Origin: Paralvinella palmiformis
Lineage: Eukaryota > Annelida > Polychaeta > Terebellida > Alvinellidae
Length of the DNA stretch: 64,000 nucleotides
Assembly: GCA_025642065.1 (NCBI GenBank)
Contig: JAODUP010000070.1
Coordinates: forward strand, 684,001 to 748,000
Direction: 5' to 3'
Shown here: piece after piece, positions 1 to 12,926 of the stretch
Numbering within the stretch: position 1 is the stretch's first letter
How the letters are laid out: each line of letters starts with the position of its first letter
Made by a program: the position numbers and the translations under genes
Notes under the pieces: generated by a model
Databases searched by the model: none
Seen by the model: only the letters and a program-made list of their open reading frames with translations
Told to the model about the DNA's origin: nothing

Positions 1-341
1 CCCCCCACTCCCACCCACCCCACTCACTCATTAAGCCCTTAACGAATTAATTTTTTAGCTCTACTGGAATAAGATTGGTTAACTTGAACAATGTGGAATA
101 GGAAAATAACGCATAATTTTCAGAAATATCTATTTCCTAAACTGTCAAGATTTGATGTTATGAGGTAAAGGGATTTTTCTGGATTTTGGCGAACTGATAA
201 AAAATAGTCACCATAAAGATAATTACCACAATTAATAGTTTTTATTATTATTATTATTATTAAATTATAATACCATTAAACACGAACGCGTGGAACCAAC
301 ACAGCACATGCAGCACAGGGCACATACATACACAAACGTCT

Positions 342-453
<112 letters not shown>

Positions 454-655
454 CGTAAAACCTACATACAGAGAAAGTTCATGCAGCAATTAAAGATTTA
501 TCATAAATGAAATCAAACGCCGTTTTCACTCAGTAGCCTAAGTCAGGTTATACTGTCAATATTGATCGGATATTCCCTGGTTCTTGAATTAATTTCAGAA
601 ACGATCTTCATAATTTTATGAAGTTTAATTTGAGTTGTCCTATATTTCGGCCAGT

Positions 656-657
<2 letters not shown>

Positions 658-710
<53 letters not shown>
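658..710. repeat. (TA)n microsatellite
   Basis: Uninterrupted TA dinucleotide run of about 52 bp. Confidence 0.95.
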
Positions 711-712
<2 letters not shown>

Positions 713-1429
713 TATTTGTGTTGATTATTTTCTAAATCGACGTCCACCCACCTTCAGAACAATGTCGTGTGAATATACTCTTAGTGCCGTGACGACACAA
801 GTGTCACGTCAAACAGACGGCTTTGTGACCGGAGATACTTGTACCGGGCTCCATTCTGCATTTACAACAAAAGTCAGCGCTCTCTTGGTGTCGTCGAGAG
901 AATCGATACATACATCCAAGGCGCTGCACAGATTGGTGTCCTATCTCCTCGAAGACTGTTAACACGAAGTGTTCATAACTGACACCGACTTGTCCGATGT
1001 CGGTGTCCGATCGTATCCACGAGCGAACAAAACTCAATGGCTTCTGCCTATCGACTCGGTTAAAGGGATCCCGCCGCAGTCAAGGTCAACGCGGATCCGG
1101 AGAACAACAACGGGGTCGTTTTATAACACGAACTACAGCCGCTAAGCTCAGGCCGTGATATGGAAAAATCGATTTATACGACGTGTATAATTATGTACTG
1201 GAATGATTAAATGGTGGATTTAGAAAGTCAAGTATGAAGCTTAAATGTTTTGCGTCGATTGTCTTATAAATCTTTGTTATTACAGACGTAACTTTTTACA
1301 AAATCAGATAAATAAAATCTTGAATTGGATGTGACAGAATGTGAGGCACCAGTTTATACTGAAAGTTGCGTGGTCAAAGCATTGGAAACTTTAATCAAAA
1401 AAATGAAACAAATAAAAAACGGAAAGAGC

Positions 1430-1529
<100 letters not shown>

Positions 1530-1543
1530 TGTCAACGTCCCAT

Positions 1544-1602
1544 TTTCAGACGTCCCATTTGTCAGACGTCCCATTTGTCAGACGTCCCATTTGTCAGACA
1601 GT
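1544..1602 (+). repeat. Short tandem repeat of about 17 bp
   Basis: Four imperfect copies of a unit containing GTCCCATTTGTCAGAC; the first copy is diverged (TTTTCAGAC). It lies between the (TA)n tract and the hammerhead-like motif, so it may belong to the 5' part of the Penelope-like element. That assignment is inference from position only. Confidence 0.7.
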
Positions 1603-1673
1603 TTGGGGTAGGACAACTTCCCACCACCCTCCCTTTATAATTGGATAACCCCACACTTGCATTGGTATTCTAT

Positions 1674-1715
1674 GCAACCTGATGAAGACTTGAATAGGTC
1701 GAAACCGGTCGTTGC
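1674..1715 (+). ncRNA. Hammerhead-ribozyme-like motif (type I layout) of a Penelope-like element
   Basis: The three conserved hammerhead elements occur in order. Stem I strand GCAAC (1674-1678) is followed by the core CTGATGA (1679-1685). A stem II hairpin pairs 1687-1691 with 1696-1700 around a GAAT loop. Core GAAA (1701-1704) follows, then a palindromic stem III ACCGGT (1704-1709), and the GTC cleavage triplet ends at 1710. GTTGC (1711-1715) pairs perfectly with the first stem I strand. Tiny palindromic stem III and open stem I are known features of hammerheads in Penelope-like retroelements, which are thought to act as dimers. One extra A at 1686, between core and stem II, departs from the canonical fold, so activity is uncertain. 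Confidence 0.6.
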
Positions 1716-2091
1716 TATTGGGTTGAGTCGTGTTATATCGCTGCTATTAGTATTAATCTGAATTTATTCTGATTTATGCTTATATTATGCTTATATTATT
1801 CATACATTATTCATACTGTGTATTAATATTTTATTTTTCCATTTTAGGTTTAATCTTTCTTGGTCGTAGTGTTCGGCACAAAGCCTGTTTTTGTTTTAAT
1901 AATAGTTTCTTTTTTATATTTAGATTATCCTCTTCTGAATTATTTTAGAAATTAGTTTTTTCTTTCATTTTTCTCTAATTATAACGTTAATTAATTATAC
2001 ATGCAATTAATAAAAAAAATCAGTTTGGAGTTATAATTGTTGTTTGAATGAAAGTATAACACCTGTGCCAGCGCCTTAAATATCTTTATAA

Positions 2092-2147
2092 AACACACAC
2101 ACACACGCTCACACACACACACACACACACACTCACACACACACACT
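2092..2147. repeat. (CA)n microsatellite, imperfect
   Basis: About 55 bp of CA repeat with two CT interruptions. Confidence 0.9.
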
Positions 2148-2261
2148 GAAGTTAATGCTAAGATATGTTTTAATTTCAACATTTATAAGTAATATAGATA
2201 TTAATTATAGAGATGTTTTTAAACCTGTTGTTATAAGAACACATACTAACATCTTTGTCGT

Positions 2262-3142
2262 GTGGAATGTCATGCAGAAATATTAAATAGATTAAGAAAT
2301 TCTGGTGTTATCACAGATAAACAATTGTTCAATTTTTATTACCGCCAATTAATCCAAGGCCTCGGCGATTCTATATGCTTCCTAAAATTCATAAGGCATT
2401 TAACAGTTGGACTTTTCCAGATAAGATGCCACCTGGTAGACCTATAGTATCTGACTGTAATAGTGAATCTAAAAATGTTGCAAGTTTCATCGACAGTATT
2501 CTTAAACCACCTGCAATGAAGCACCCTTCTTATATAAAAAATACCTACGATTTTGTAGATAAAATTGCAAAGCTAGTCATACCTGATGGAAGCTTGCTTA
2601 TAACATTAGATGTTGAGAGCATGTATACAAATATTGACCATGCTAAAGGGCTTAATGCAGTGAGTGAAGCACTTCAATTTCGAGGTTCCTTATATGACGG
2701 TATAATGCAACTCCTTGAATTATCATTAAAAAATAACGATTTTCTCTTTAACGGGCAATAGTATATTCAGGCCACTGGCACTTCAATGGGCCGGGATTGG
2801 GCTCCTCATTATGCCGACATATACATGGCTAAATTTGAGAAGGAGACCCTATGTAAAGCAGCTTTAAAGCCACATACATACTATCGTTATTTAGATTGTA
2901 TATTTATTGTGTGGCCCAACGGAAAAAAGGCTTTTTATGGATTTTTGGATAATTTAAATAATCACGGACCACCGATTAGATTTAAAGCTACATTAAATAA
3001 GCAGAAAAATGATTTCTTGGATACAACCATATTTAAAGATCCAGAAAATGAAAATGGATTATTAACAAAAACCGACAGACACGCATCAACTCTTGGAAAA
3101 AGGATTCCTTTCACCCTAAACATACTTTTCAAAGAATCCTGA
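2262..3142 (+). pseudogene. Penelope-like element reverse transcriptase, decayed
   Basis: Conceptual reading gives successive reverse-transcriptase blocks in the order seen in Penelope-like retroelements: LPKIHK (from 2375), PGRPIVSD, TLDVESMYTNI (about 2610), FLFNGQ, GTSMGRDWAPHYADIYM (about 2780), YYRYLD (about 2880) and FLDTTIF (about 3015). At least two reading-frame breaks are visible. The 5' part (2262 to about 2340) is in a different frame from the LPKIHK block, and an in-frame TAG lies at 2759-2761. The catalytic pair normally read as DD after YRY(I/L) is DC here, so one catalytic aspartate is lost. No GIY-YIG endonuclease domain could be followed downstream. It is a dead copy, with a hammerhead-like motif about 0.6 kb upstream on the same strand. 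Confidence 0.88.
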
Positions 3143-3390
3143 ATATTAGATGTCTGTCTTAAAACTGTCTAGGACAATCTCAGTTAACCTAGATAGTTGG
3201 AAAATCTGGCGAACTTTCTCGTCACCATATGCTGGGGTGCGAACTATTTCCTTCTACAAAGAAAGAAAACGGTGCAAGGCGAACTGAAGCACATTGTTCT
3301 GAGTCCGAAATCCGAAAACAACCTATGATCCGACATAACTGGAGAGAACGATGCATAAAAGGTAGGAGTAGACGTGTCGAACTTATAGTG
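3143..3390. other. No gene seen; possible Penelope-like 3' remnant
   Basis: The reading frame of the reverse transcriptase stops at 3142. The next 250 bp have no recognisable domain before the nested SINEs begin. Confidence 0.4.
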
Positions 3391-4022
3391 TGTTCCGGTG
3401 GTCTAGCCGGGATAGCGCCGTAAGTTAGAGCGTAGGACTCGTAGCCGAAGGGTCGCGGGTTCGAGGCTCCGTGAGCTGCAATGCTGTCATGTGGCGACTG
3501 GTTCACTCATCCATACAAAATGAGTACCTGGCAGGACGCGCTGACTATGTGTTTGAGTAACGCTTGGCGCCTATAATGGCGTCATGCGTTGTATGCTCCC
3601 AGGGAGTTGAGATATGTGCTGGGTGAAAACAGGTCCGAGTCGGGGATAATAATATTGTAATTAATGTTGTAAAGCGCCTTAGAGCAGCTTCTAGCTGAAT
3701 ATGGTGCTATATAAACATCATATATTATTATTATTATAGCGTTTAGGCATCTGACACTTGGTGCCAAGGGTCACAGGTTCGATCCCAGCAGGAAGTCGAA
3801 ACTTTTACAGGGATTAATTTATCGGCTCACAACATCCTGGGTGGATGACCACGTTAAGTGACACCGCCGTCTCCACTGACTTAATTAGAATAAAGGGGGG
3901 CGTTAAATACTCCCTGAGCATGTAAAACACTCTGGTGGTAACCACAGTCGGGGTATTTCGGCTCCATCTTTGCGTACTGCTTCCCTGTGAGTGGTGGAGG
4001 AGTCTCAACCACTCCAACTGTG

Positions 4023-4024
<2 letters not shown>
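3391..4024 (+). mobile_element. SINE family D, tRNA-derived, interrupted by a second SINE
   Basis: The head CCGGTGGTCTAGC sits at about 3393-3405 and resumes at about 3734 with TAGCGTTTAGGC, then the box-B-like GGTTCGATCCC (about 3776) and a body matching copies at 22991-23354 and 57490-57758. The body includes the ACACTCTGGTGGTAACCAC block near 3930 and a 3' end in CCACTCCAACTGTGCTGA abutting (TA)n. The interruption is a family B SINE. Confidence 0.8.
3406..3737 (+). mobile_element. SINE family B, tRNA-derived with an L2-like tail
   Basis: The tRNA-like head has TTAGAGCG and GGACTCGTAGCC followed by box-B-like GGGTTCGAGGCTC (about 3460). The body continues to TGTAAAGCGCCTTAGAGC, GCTATATAAAC and an (ATT)n tail ending near 3737. 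The GCGCCTT...CTATATAAA-(ATT)n ending resembles 3' tails of L2/CR1-type LINEs. It is inserted in the head of a family D SINE, and TAGC borders both ends. Confidence 0.75.

Positions 4025-4078
<54 letters not shown>
4025..4078. repeat. (TA)n microsatellite
   Basis: TA run of about 52 bp seeded directly at the 3' end of the family D SINE. Confidence 0.95.
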
Positions 4079-4080
<2 letters not shown>

Positions 4081-7080
4081 TGTATTCAGGCTGTAGGATG
4101 ACACACATATTATTGCTTTTACTGAACACTTAATTAAATATCATTTTCTTTCGTAAACGTGTTCATAATTTATTAAAGATTATCATTTGTAAAATTTGTA
4201 TTAGGTTGTGTTTTATACGCGAAAATAATAAATATTTATTAAATTGCCAATAGTTTATGTTTGATAAGTTTTTGCAAACTAGGATATGAACTTTTTCTAA
4301 ATTACCATCTACCCACAAATATATAGTGTGAGAGTTTTACTATAGGAAAACCTAGATTGAATGTAGCTTAAGCTATGATATGGTAGGGGCTCTTTGTGAT
4401 TTGCAAGGCATTACTGCTGCCAGGTTTTGAATGAGGTGGTACTGTCAAACTTAAAATGACGTTACGAAAATCAATTTTGTTGCTTGTGAAGGTCTGGTTG
4501 GCCAAAGAGTTTTCACGGAGTTTCACGTATGGTGTATACAAATGGAAAGATATGTTTTGACTGAACAATAAACGAGTAATACATGCACTACGTTCCTCCG
4601 CCGATTGTTCAGGGACTGGTCGAAATGCAGACAGGTAATAATTACACGACAATGAAAACTCGAGGGACGATTGATGAATGCACCCCGCGGTGGTGTATGC
4701 GATTTGATGCTACAGCTGATGATGCTTGATAAGATAATTTCACACTTGGTGCAGGACGTAAAGCTTCTGATTCGTGGTACTTCGACTAATATTACACATG
4801 ACGATCCAGTTACAATCTGGGTCACACTTAGTCGTAAATAGGATCGATTGATGGCACCCAAAGACTGACTTTTGTGTGGTGATTTGTGTGCCTAGAGCAT
4901 TGTCACATCTGCTTTGATTCAGTTAGAAACTGGAAAATTACCAATTAAGTGTTTTATCATGTGTATTGCAAAACATATTCGAATATTTGTATTCTGCATT
5001 TTGAGCTTGGAGTATAGCTCGCACCAACTACGAGCGGTGATGGGTCCCCTAAAAACGGAAGCCTGTGAACTACAGATATCGCAGATGACTGAATTGGGTA
5101 GTATCGGTTCATCGTCAGTTTGATGACAAAAAGGGTAGATTCAATAGTTGTACCAATTACACATTTTCAGGCATGAGAGTTTACCGGGTTTTGCCGGAAT
5201 TCCGGTTTTTCCACAGTCGAAAATAAAGTTTTTGAAAGGTAGGTGTAATGGAGGTTTTGTATTTCTTTCACGGTTCGTGTCTTTTTGGCAACTTTTGCAA
5301 GAAAACGAAATGTCAACGATTTTCAGTAACACCACATTTCGGTTGGATGGTGTGTTTTTCCTCACCACCAATAGGATTAGGCTTATTTGAAAGAAACTTG
5401 ACTTATATCTGCGCGTTGCTAACACGGAAACAGGAAAGTTTCACTTCGTACCAGCCCTTTTCCAACGCTACCACTCTTTCCAAAACATACACGGGTAATA
5501 AAATGTATTATAATACCAGATTTATCAATATTTTATTGTCTCATTCATTCATTTGGTCCGTTATTGGTGTTAAAAATACCTCCTTTTTTGTAGATAGGGT
5601 ATCCAGTTGGCGAATGGAAATTATATGTAAACCTCCTGATTCGAGCTCTCTTTCTCGATTTTTGCTCACAATGTTGTGGACCACGCAACTAGTGTGAAGG
5701 CTTTGGTGCAGATCTGAAAGAAAAGTAGTTATTTTCATACGACGACAAGCAGGAAAAACTGAACCGCTGAAATTGAACGTGCCAGTGGTAATGGCCATGT
5801 GGTTTCACCGAGTCCACAAAAATATCAGGCCTGACGTATTAGGCCTGACCTATCCACCATCTATTCCCTTATCGCAAATGTTCGCATTGAAACGAATATG
5901 AATATTCAATGGATGGCCTCAATGCAGGAAGCATCTCTGTTGCATCGTTGAAAGCCTTCAAAGTTGACTTCGTCGTCGCTGTCGAGGTTTGCTTGCCGGA
6001 CTGCATCATCCCATGGGCACAAGTCCGAGTCCGGCAGTGTTAGCATCTTATGGATTTGTGGTCCACAAACATCTTCAAACACGACGCCAATATACGCTCC
6101 GTTTTGATTACATTGCATTACCGTAATGGTGTATTCCAAGTAGTGATAACACCTTCTAGCACTAGTTGTGGCCTTGCGAGCCCATAATTAGCCTCGATTC
6201 AGAGTTAATGGTGCGTTTCCTGGAGCACTGGGGCACTCCTTAACCTAATACAGTTCCCATTTTAAACTCTGTAATAACATATAGGTACGAAAACCGTCAA
6301 AACAGCTATTTCTTTGTCAATATATGTATATAAAAGGAAGCTGCGACTGAAAAGGTTGCGAGTGTTCCTACGGAGACGACAAACTAGTGTCTCCATTATT
6401 TTGTGTTTGCATGTGAAAAAGTTTATTATTATTGTTATTTTGGTCTTAAAGGAGCCGTCTGCCATTTCCTCAAAACTGAAAATGGGGAGTGGGTCAAACT
6501 GGTGGTTTGAAGAAAATTTCTCTTGCGAAAGACATGTTTTATCCAATAGTCTGAGATTGTCCGAAAACTGCAAAAAACAAATTTTCTCAGGGCTTACAGC
6601 TTTTAACGTGGCGTTGCATGTGGTAATAAACACAAGTTACTGAGATTATAAAACAGATAATCTAATAATAACTTTATTCATATTGAGAAAGATAATAAGC
6701 TTTACAATTAACTGATTATGTTTTTAAATTGAAATAATGCCCATTACTGTAAAACCTTTTATAGTTGTATCCGTTAATTTAGTGATTAAAGTTTTACTAT
6801 TTCGCTTCCTTTTAATTTAGCGCTTTTTCAGGATAATTAGTCAATGGATCAGGCAAACCAAGAATGCGTTTATATTTGAAAAACTGTGAAATACTTAGCT
6901 TTTTGCAGTTTCATAGATTATATCAAAGTCAAGGATGGGGCTAAGTCGACAATCAACGGGGCGTTATTTCGCGTCCTTTTGAATTCGGTGTTTTTTTCGA
7001 ATAGTAAAATTTAAAAAACAAACAAACAAAAGGGCACGCATGTAAACAGGGTTTCACGGTAGAAAATGAGATGAATCACA
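4079..7080. other. Intergenic, no recognisable gene
   Basis: Both strands were inspected. Open frames here reach at most about 150 codons (5248-5697) and show no recognisable domain. A minus-strand frame at 5906-6139 has an ordinary amino-acid mix but no splice or family support. No clear transposon termini were seen. Confidence 0.45.
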
Positions 7081-7083
7081 CTT

Positions 7084-7170
7084 CTGACGTAGCCGTCTCT
7101 GGATTTGATCCCAGGTGCTATAAAACTGTGACCAACCGCGCTGCCAGTTAGGCCACGGGGGTGTTTTAAC
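7084..7170 (-). mobile_element. SINE family A fragment (head only, diverged)
   Basis: Read on the minus strand, GTGGCCTAACTGGCAGCGCG is followed by a box-B-like GGGATCAAATCC and then GTCAGAAGTGTG. This matches the diverged family A copy at 39519-39698. The 3' body is absent. Confidence 0.6.
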
Positions 7171-8433
7171 AATAGAAGCGCGCAGGCGTTGATCGTTATT
7201 TAAATGGATTTTTGGGAAGGTAATTTATCGTGTTATTTAGTACCGGGATTTGTCACCAGACTAAACTAAGGAACTGCATTACGTGTACATCGACTGTTAT
7301 TGGGATATAGACGTACAGACTCCGTCTTCGGTGTAAAACACTGCCAAGGAACACACAGGTCTGGGTAGTATTATATAGGAGACAGAAGAACGGCAATATC
7401 ATATTCCAATTATTGGCCTACGCTGATTGTATACGCGATACGTGGACTAGTTGGGAGCGGAGAGCCGTTTTACAGGCCGGGACGACGGGTCAGCGCAACG
7501 AGGTCCGGGTACGTGGATGGTTAGGGTACTTGAAGAGGATTGGTCGTAGGCGGTGTTGTCGGGTCTGTTATGAATGGGCCTCGAGTTTGGTGGAGAGAAA
7601 ATGGCTGGGGAGAGCGCCTGTATGCCATCGGGCTCAACCAGGTGAAGGGAGGTCGTTCGCTTAGCACGAGGTCTGTGAATAGTTTCCCATTTGGAATGAT
7701 TACTTTGAAAGCTGACGAACAAGGTTTAGTGTCTTGGTGTTGCTTACCGTGTTCCGTTTTTGGTAAACATTTAGAGTGATGTATCTCTCACATACGTAAA
7801 GCGGTTAGTGTATGCAACTCACCAATTCGTGTCACCTTATCACGTATTAATGCTATCGATGTTTAGGTTTGCGTATGCAGAGGGTCATAGTTGTACAGTT
7901 TCGTGGATTTATATATTTGTGGAAGTATAGGGTTTTATGGATGTTTAGGTATTGTTACTCTTGAGTCAATGTTGTAATGGGTGTGTTTTATTCAGTTATT
8001 CGAACCCAGAATAAAGCTGAGGTCAGCATCTGAGGTATCGAAATATTTTATATACAGGTTTCTTTTGGACCACAGAAAATTAGTGTTGAATGTAAACTGT
8101 GGTGTCAAAGTAGTTATGATGTGTATATAGTAAGTCGCCATTGAACCACAAGCATGTGTTGTTTACTGCGAGCTGTGGTGTCAAATGGTATGTTTTACGT
8201 GCTTCCGCGTACGAAAAGCGAATTAGCTGGTTCCCACAGGCTGATGAGTAAGTAGCCCAGACACATGCTTAGGTATACGCATACATCCATCAATATGTAG
8301 AGATATGGAACATTTTATTTTTAGATTAATGTATGTATAGTTGTATTTATATTTTGATTTATGGAGGTAGGTCTCGAAGGATGTTTAGATATGCCGATGC
8401 TCTGTACCTGTTGCCTCTCTCTATGTATATACA

Positions 8434-8466
<33 letters not shown>

Positions 8467-10700
8467 TATAACTAGTATTAAAATGGCCGAAAGGAGTGCA
8501 ATAAACATTCAGTATTCTGTGTTTGTGACATTGCATAACGTGAAAGAATAAGGCAGATCACTGTTAGAAAAATATTTTACTAATAAGGGGATTTCATTCA
8601 CCTCCAGTGCACAAGACCAACACGGTAGAAACTATTACCAAAACAATGAAACGGCCCGACTCCAATCTTTTAACATCACAAAAATATATCGAGTATTGAG
8701 AATTATCATCAAGAGGTAGTACAGATTTGTTTACTTCACTTCAACGCTTTCGGCGATTTGCTCAAAATACGACACGACTAGTGCCGACATCTGATGGCGG
8801 GGGTCTAGGCTGGAAAACAAACGGCGACCCATCAAGTATAGAATCCTAGCAGCCGGCTGTAGACGATGTTAGACCTGACCTGGAGATCTGATTGTCATAC
8901 CTCGCGGTGAGGTGTCAATCCCCTCTCTCTCTCTCTCTCTAGAGACGTTCTGTACAAAACCAATCTAATACGGAGCCTAAAACTGTAAATGTAACTAAGA
9001 AACAATCCTCCGTACCACAACCGTATGATGACGATCCAGACGGACTGTACAAGTCTGTGTTCGCTGGAAGCGGAATTCAATTCGGCTAGAAAAGATTTCA
9101 AATAGTCACACGTATATGAAATAACACCGAGAAAATAGAAACCGTTCTCTGCTGATGGCGATTAACATGTGTAAGTTATAAAAAAAAGCAACACCAATAA
9201 GAAAAAAATAATCTTAATCAAGTGAATAATCGAATACCATATAAGCAAGCAATTCGTTAATACGTCGTCGCTACGATTCCACTATAACGAATCGTTTGCG
9301 CATACAGTTACTTTGAAAACGAGTGGAAGAAGTTCAAGCCGACTGCGTACAAAAGACAGCCGTCGACAGCAATAACGCGACGCAGTCATTTATAATCTTT
9401 GTATCGAGGTCACATAAAACTGGGACACCAAGTCTTCACATCTGTAACTATATATAGAAGTCTATTTACATAATACGTAATGATATAACAATGTGATATA
9501 GTTCAGATCTGTTAAATGCGAAGAGAGTATTGGACAGCGAACATTATAGTTAATACACAATAACAAACATACCCGGAGTATTTGCAATAGTTACGCAAGA
9601 TCTACCAGAAACGACGTCTTATTAAATGAATCGTCAAGATGCAATAAATTAGGGTAATCTCAATACAGACCGAACATCGGCTAGAGACAGAAGCAAAACG
9701 ACATCTGTTGAACAGCGATCAGTGCCAGCCAGCATTTGTGAGTATTATAGAAAATAAAAGATAACTAACTTCCATGAGATAAGTCAAAACCTGAATATGT
9801 TACATAACCACATCATAACGTCATCAGCTAAAACACACCTCATCCGTAGGAAACAATATGCCAATACCAGAAAATTACCACATTAATAATAATTATTTCA
9901 CTCTAACAGCGAATAGGTATCCATTCAAACAAGAACACACATGTGCTGACGACTAATAGACGCAACAATGGCACATGGAAAGTATAAAAATATTTAAATT
10001 AATTCACTTAATATGAATCAACATCAACAATTCTGCACAGCTGGACAATAATCGATTCTAAAAAAATTGCCAAGCGATAATGAGTAAGTAGGTCACATCT
10101 ATAGGCTAAACGACTGATGAAATGTGCTAATGATCTAATCGTAAGCGGCACCGACGAGGTGAACGTCTGTAAATAGCCAACAAGAAGGTGTATAAACTAT
10201 GTACAACAATATCCACAATGACTTCTAAACAAAAAAAAAACACCACGAACACAAAATCTAGCGGTGTATATATTACGATATAAACCCAGCTCTAATATAC
10301 TTATGTTAGTGACATCACACAGAAATAGTCAACAGTGTTAGGAATTATGTACACCAAACTCTTCAAGTGTGGAATGATTGCCCTTGACTCAGTTTGCTAC
10401 GCACAGCCTCTCGATGTTGGTCTTACCAATTTGCCGGAAAGCGGAGATTCAGTAGGGATTATGTTAGGTTTTTTTCTCATGGGCTCTGCACGCTTTTCTC
10501 CACCTTTATAAAAAAACTTAATTTTGCGACGGGACCTTTGTTCTAGCTAAAAGTTGGGCTAGTTGTTGTAATACAGTTGTACAGAGATAGACGAATGGGA
10601 AGACGGATATATTTTGCATGGAACTGGTTAGTAAATTCAAATGTCTTTTGGGAAAGAATTTGACATCTGATATTGCTGACTGTTTTCTGGTGGTGGAGAT
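7171..10700. other. Intergenic, no recognisable gene
   Basis: A GC-richer stretch near 7410-7660 holds an 83-codon frame with no recognisable domain. A CA microsatellite lies at 8430-8466 and a (CT)n tract at 8923-8940. The remainder is A/T-rich and holds the region downstream of the tetraspanin stop codon, probably including its 3' UTR, although no confident polyadenylation signal was assigned. Confidence 0.45.
8430..8466. repeat. (CA)n microsatellite
   Basis: CA run of about 36 bp with one TA interruption. Confidence 0.9.
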
Positions 10701-10708
10701 ACAGTTGT

Positions 10709-11321
10709 TCACTGATATTCTTCCCGTGATGGGTTTCGGCAAAGACAGACAGCAAAAATGACGCCAAAGATCTGTAAATTTAAAAAGAGAACAACAGTCA
10801 TCTGACGTAACATTCAATAACTAAATAATAACTTTAGCAATAAATAAGTCTATTTCTAATATTTCTATTTTTAAATTGGAAATTATTTCAGGAAATTATT
10901 CAACTCGTTAATGTTCAAAAATTTACTTTTCTCACTTCAATAATCAAGTGAAATAAAGAATTTAGTTTTGGACAATTACTGTGCATGCTGAAAATAAAAC
11001 TTCATGTGACATGAACACCATAAAATGGAAAATATAAACTCAACGATGTTACATGAGAATCAAGTAATCTGTGATAAATACATGCTGTCATTGGCAAACT
11101 ATTAGTAATGCTAATTTTCTGAAGAAAAAAAATAATAACCACACACATACACACACACACACACACACAGAATTCCAGCACCTAACATGCTTAACTAACA
11201 TTCCTATTTATAAAGACAAACAATAGTAATATATAATTACGCTAACAAGATTACAAGTGACACGAGCAAAATGGGGCAGTCTAAATACAGTTACCAACAT
11301 TATGTATATTTATGCTGTAAT

Positions 11322-11375
<54 letters not shown>

Positions 11376-12879
11376 CACACATACATCCTTATGAAAGTAA
11401 AACAAAAACTGGAATATATATGTAATCAATCACATAACAAAAAACAATCATAATCAAAATTTCTAGAAGTAATCATAACAAATTACCTTTTTACTTGTAA
11501 TCATAATCGGTGATTACTTTCATGATTACACAGGTTGCTCAATTCTGTACAATTTTATACTATAACAGAAGATCTATGTTAATATTTTGACAAATCTGAG
11601 AAATATTATTCAATTTTATTCCATCCCTGGATGGGTTTCCACTGTCTACCTGAAATACTGGTATGTGTTAATTATCCCGTCTATCTCACACACACTTAAA
11701 GGGACAGTCCACCCTCAGAGAATATTTTTAAAATATGTAATGTTTAGAACAGTAACCAAACATTCCACAATAATAATCACGAAATATGCCTGATATAGAA
11801 ATAGGGAAATAATCCAAATTACTGGCTACACAGCAAGCCAGATTCGAAGGCGGGAAGGAGAAAACTTAAATGATCTGACGTCATATGAAAGCTCTCTAGA
11901 CTGATGTGGATTATAGTTTCTCTTGAGCATTAACATCTCAGCCATTTTGAATCATCTTCCTCTCGCAAGGTTCCTTCCGGCTCAAACCGATATGGCTGTA
12001 TGTCATTCATGATGTAATTTTAGCAAGATAATGCCGTTCAGTTCTGATGTAATTCTTTGCTCACACTTGTTTACATGCTTTTGTACAATCTTTCTCTACA
12101 GACTTCAGGTCAACCGGATACGCTGAAGTGATGTCAGAATTTAGGAACTCCCGGTCTCTGTTGATTAATCCGAACTTTGAACTAGATTATTTAATATGTG
12201 AGTGATCATTTACATATTTTGACATTATTTATGATATTTGTAAGTATAGCTGTATAAGTCCTGAAAATCTGAAATGAAGGTGGACTATCCCTTTAAGTGG
12301 CTATTGTCCTATGTACTAGCTGTTACATCACATTCTTTGACCGGTTCACGAAGTGGTAATTGCAGCTAGACAAATGGCTGGTCTAATTAACAATTTACCT
12401 GGTGATCTCGTAAGAATCAATAACACGGTCGATGTCGATGAAATCACAACAAACGGGTTGGAATTGATCCTTGATTTAGCTGATCAGGTGACACGAGGGA
12501 GAAAACAGTAATTTCAAGTTAACGTTCAGCAATATAATCTCGATTTATTGTTATTGTGCGGTACAATGGCACTAAAGTTTACTGGATGTTATCATTTCGA
12601 TAATGAATTATCTCTGGGAAAGCTTGCGATGGAATATTTCAGTATCTCATTATCTTCTCCAGCATCTGAACAATGTTTATTAATGGAACTTGGAAGGAAA
12701 AATATTCCACCCCGATTACTGCTATTTAGGAAAGCGAGCCTAAGAGTTGATATACATCAAAAACAATTCTGGCTCTGGTTAATAAACATACTTCTACAAA
12801 GATCCAGTATTTTTATTTAGTAGTGATATCAGCAAATAGATGTGAGTGAATAAGAATAGCATATCACTTTCATATTTGG

Positions 12880-12926
<47 letters not shown>

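Noticed and set aside
10543..10817. Two minus-strand open frames overlapping the last tetraspanin exon
   Set aside because: The correct frame enters at the acceptor before 10771 and stops at 10709; the longer frames are shifted readings.
12548..12820. 90-codon plus-strand open frame
   Set aside because: No domain, no splice context, and it lies inside a tetraspanin intron full of repeat sequence.
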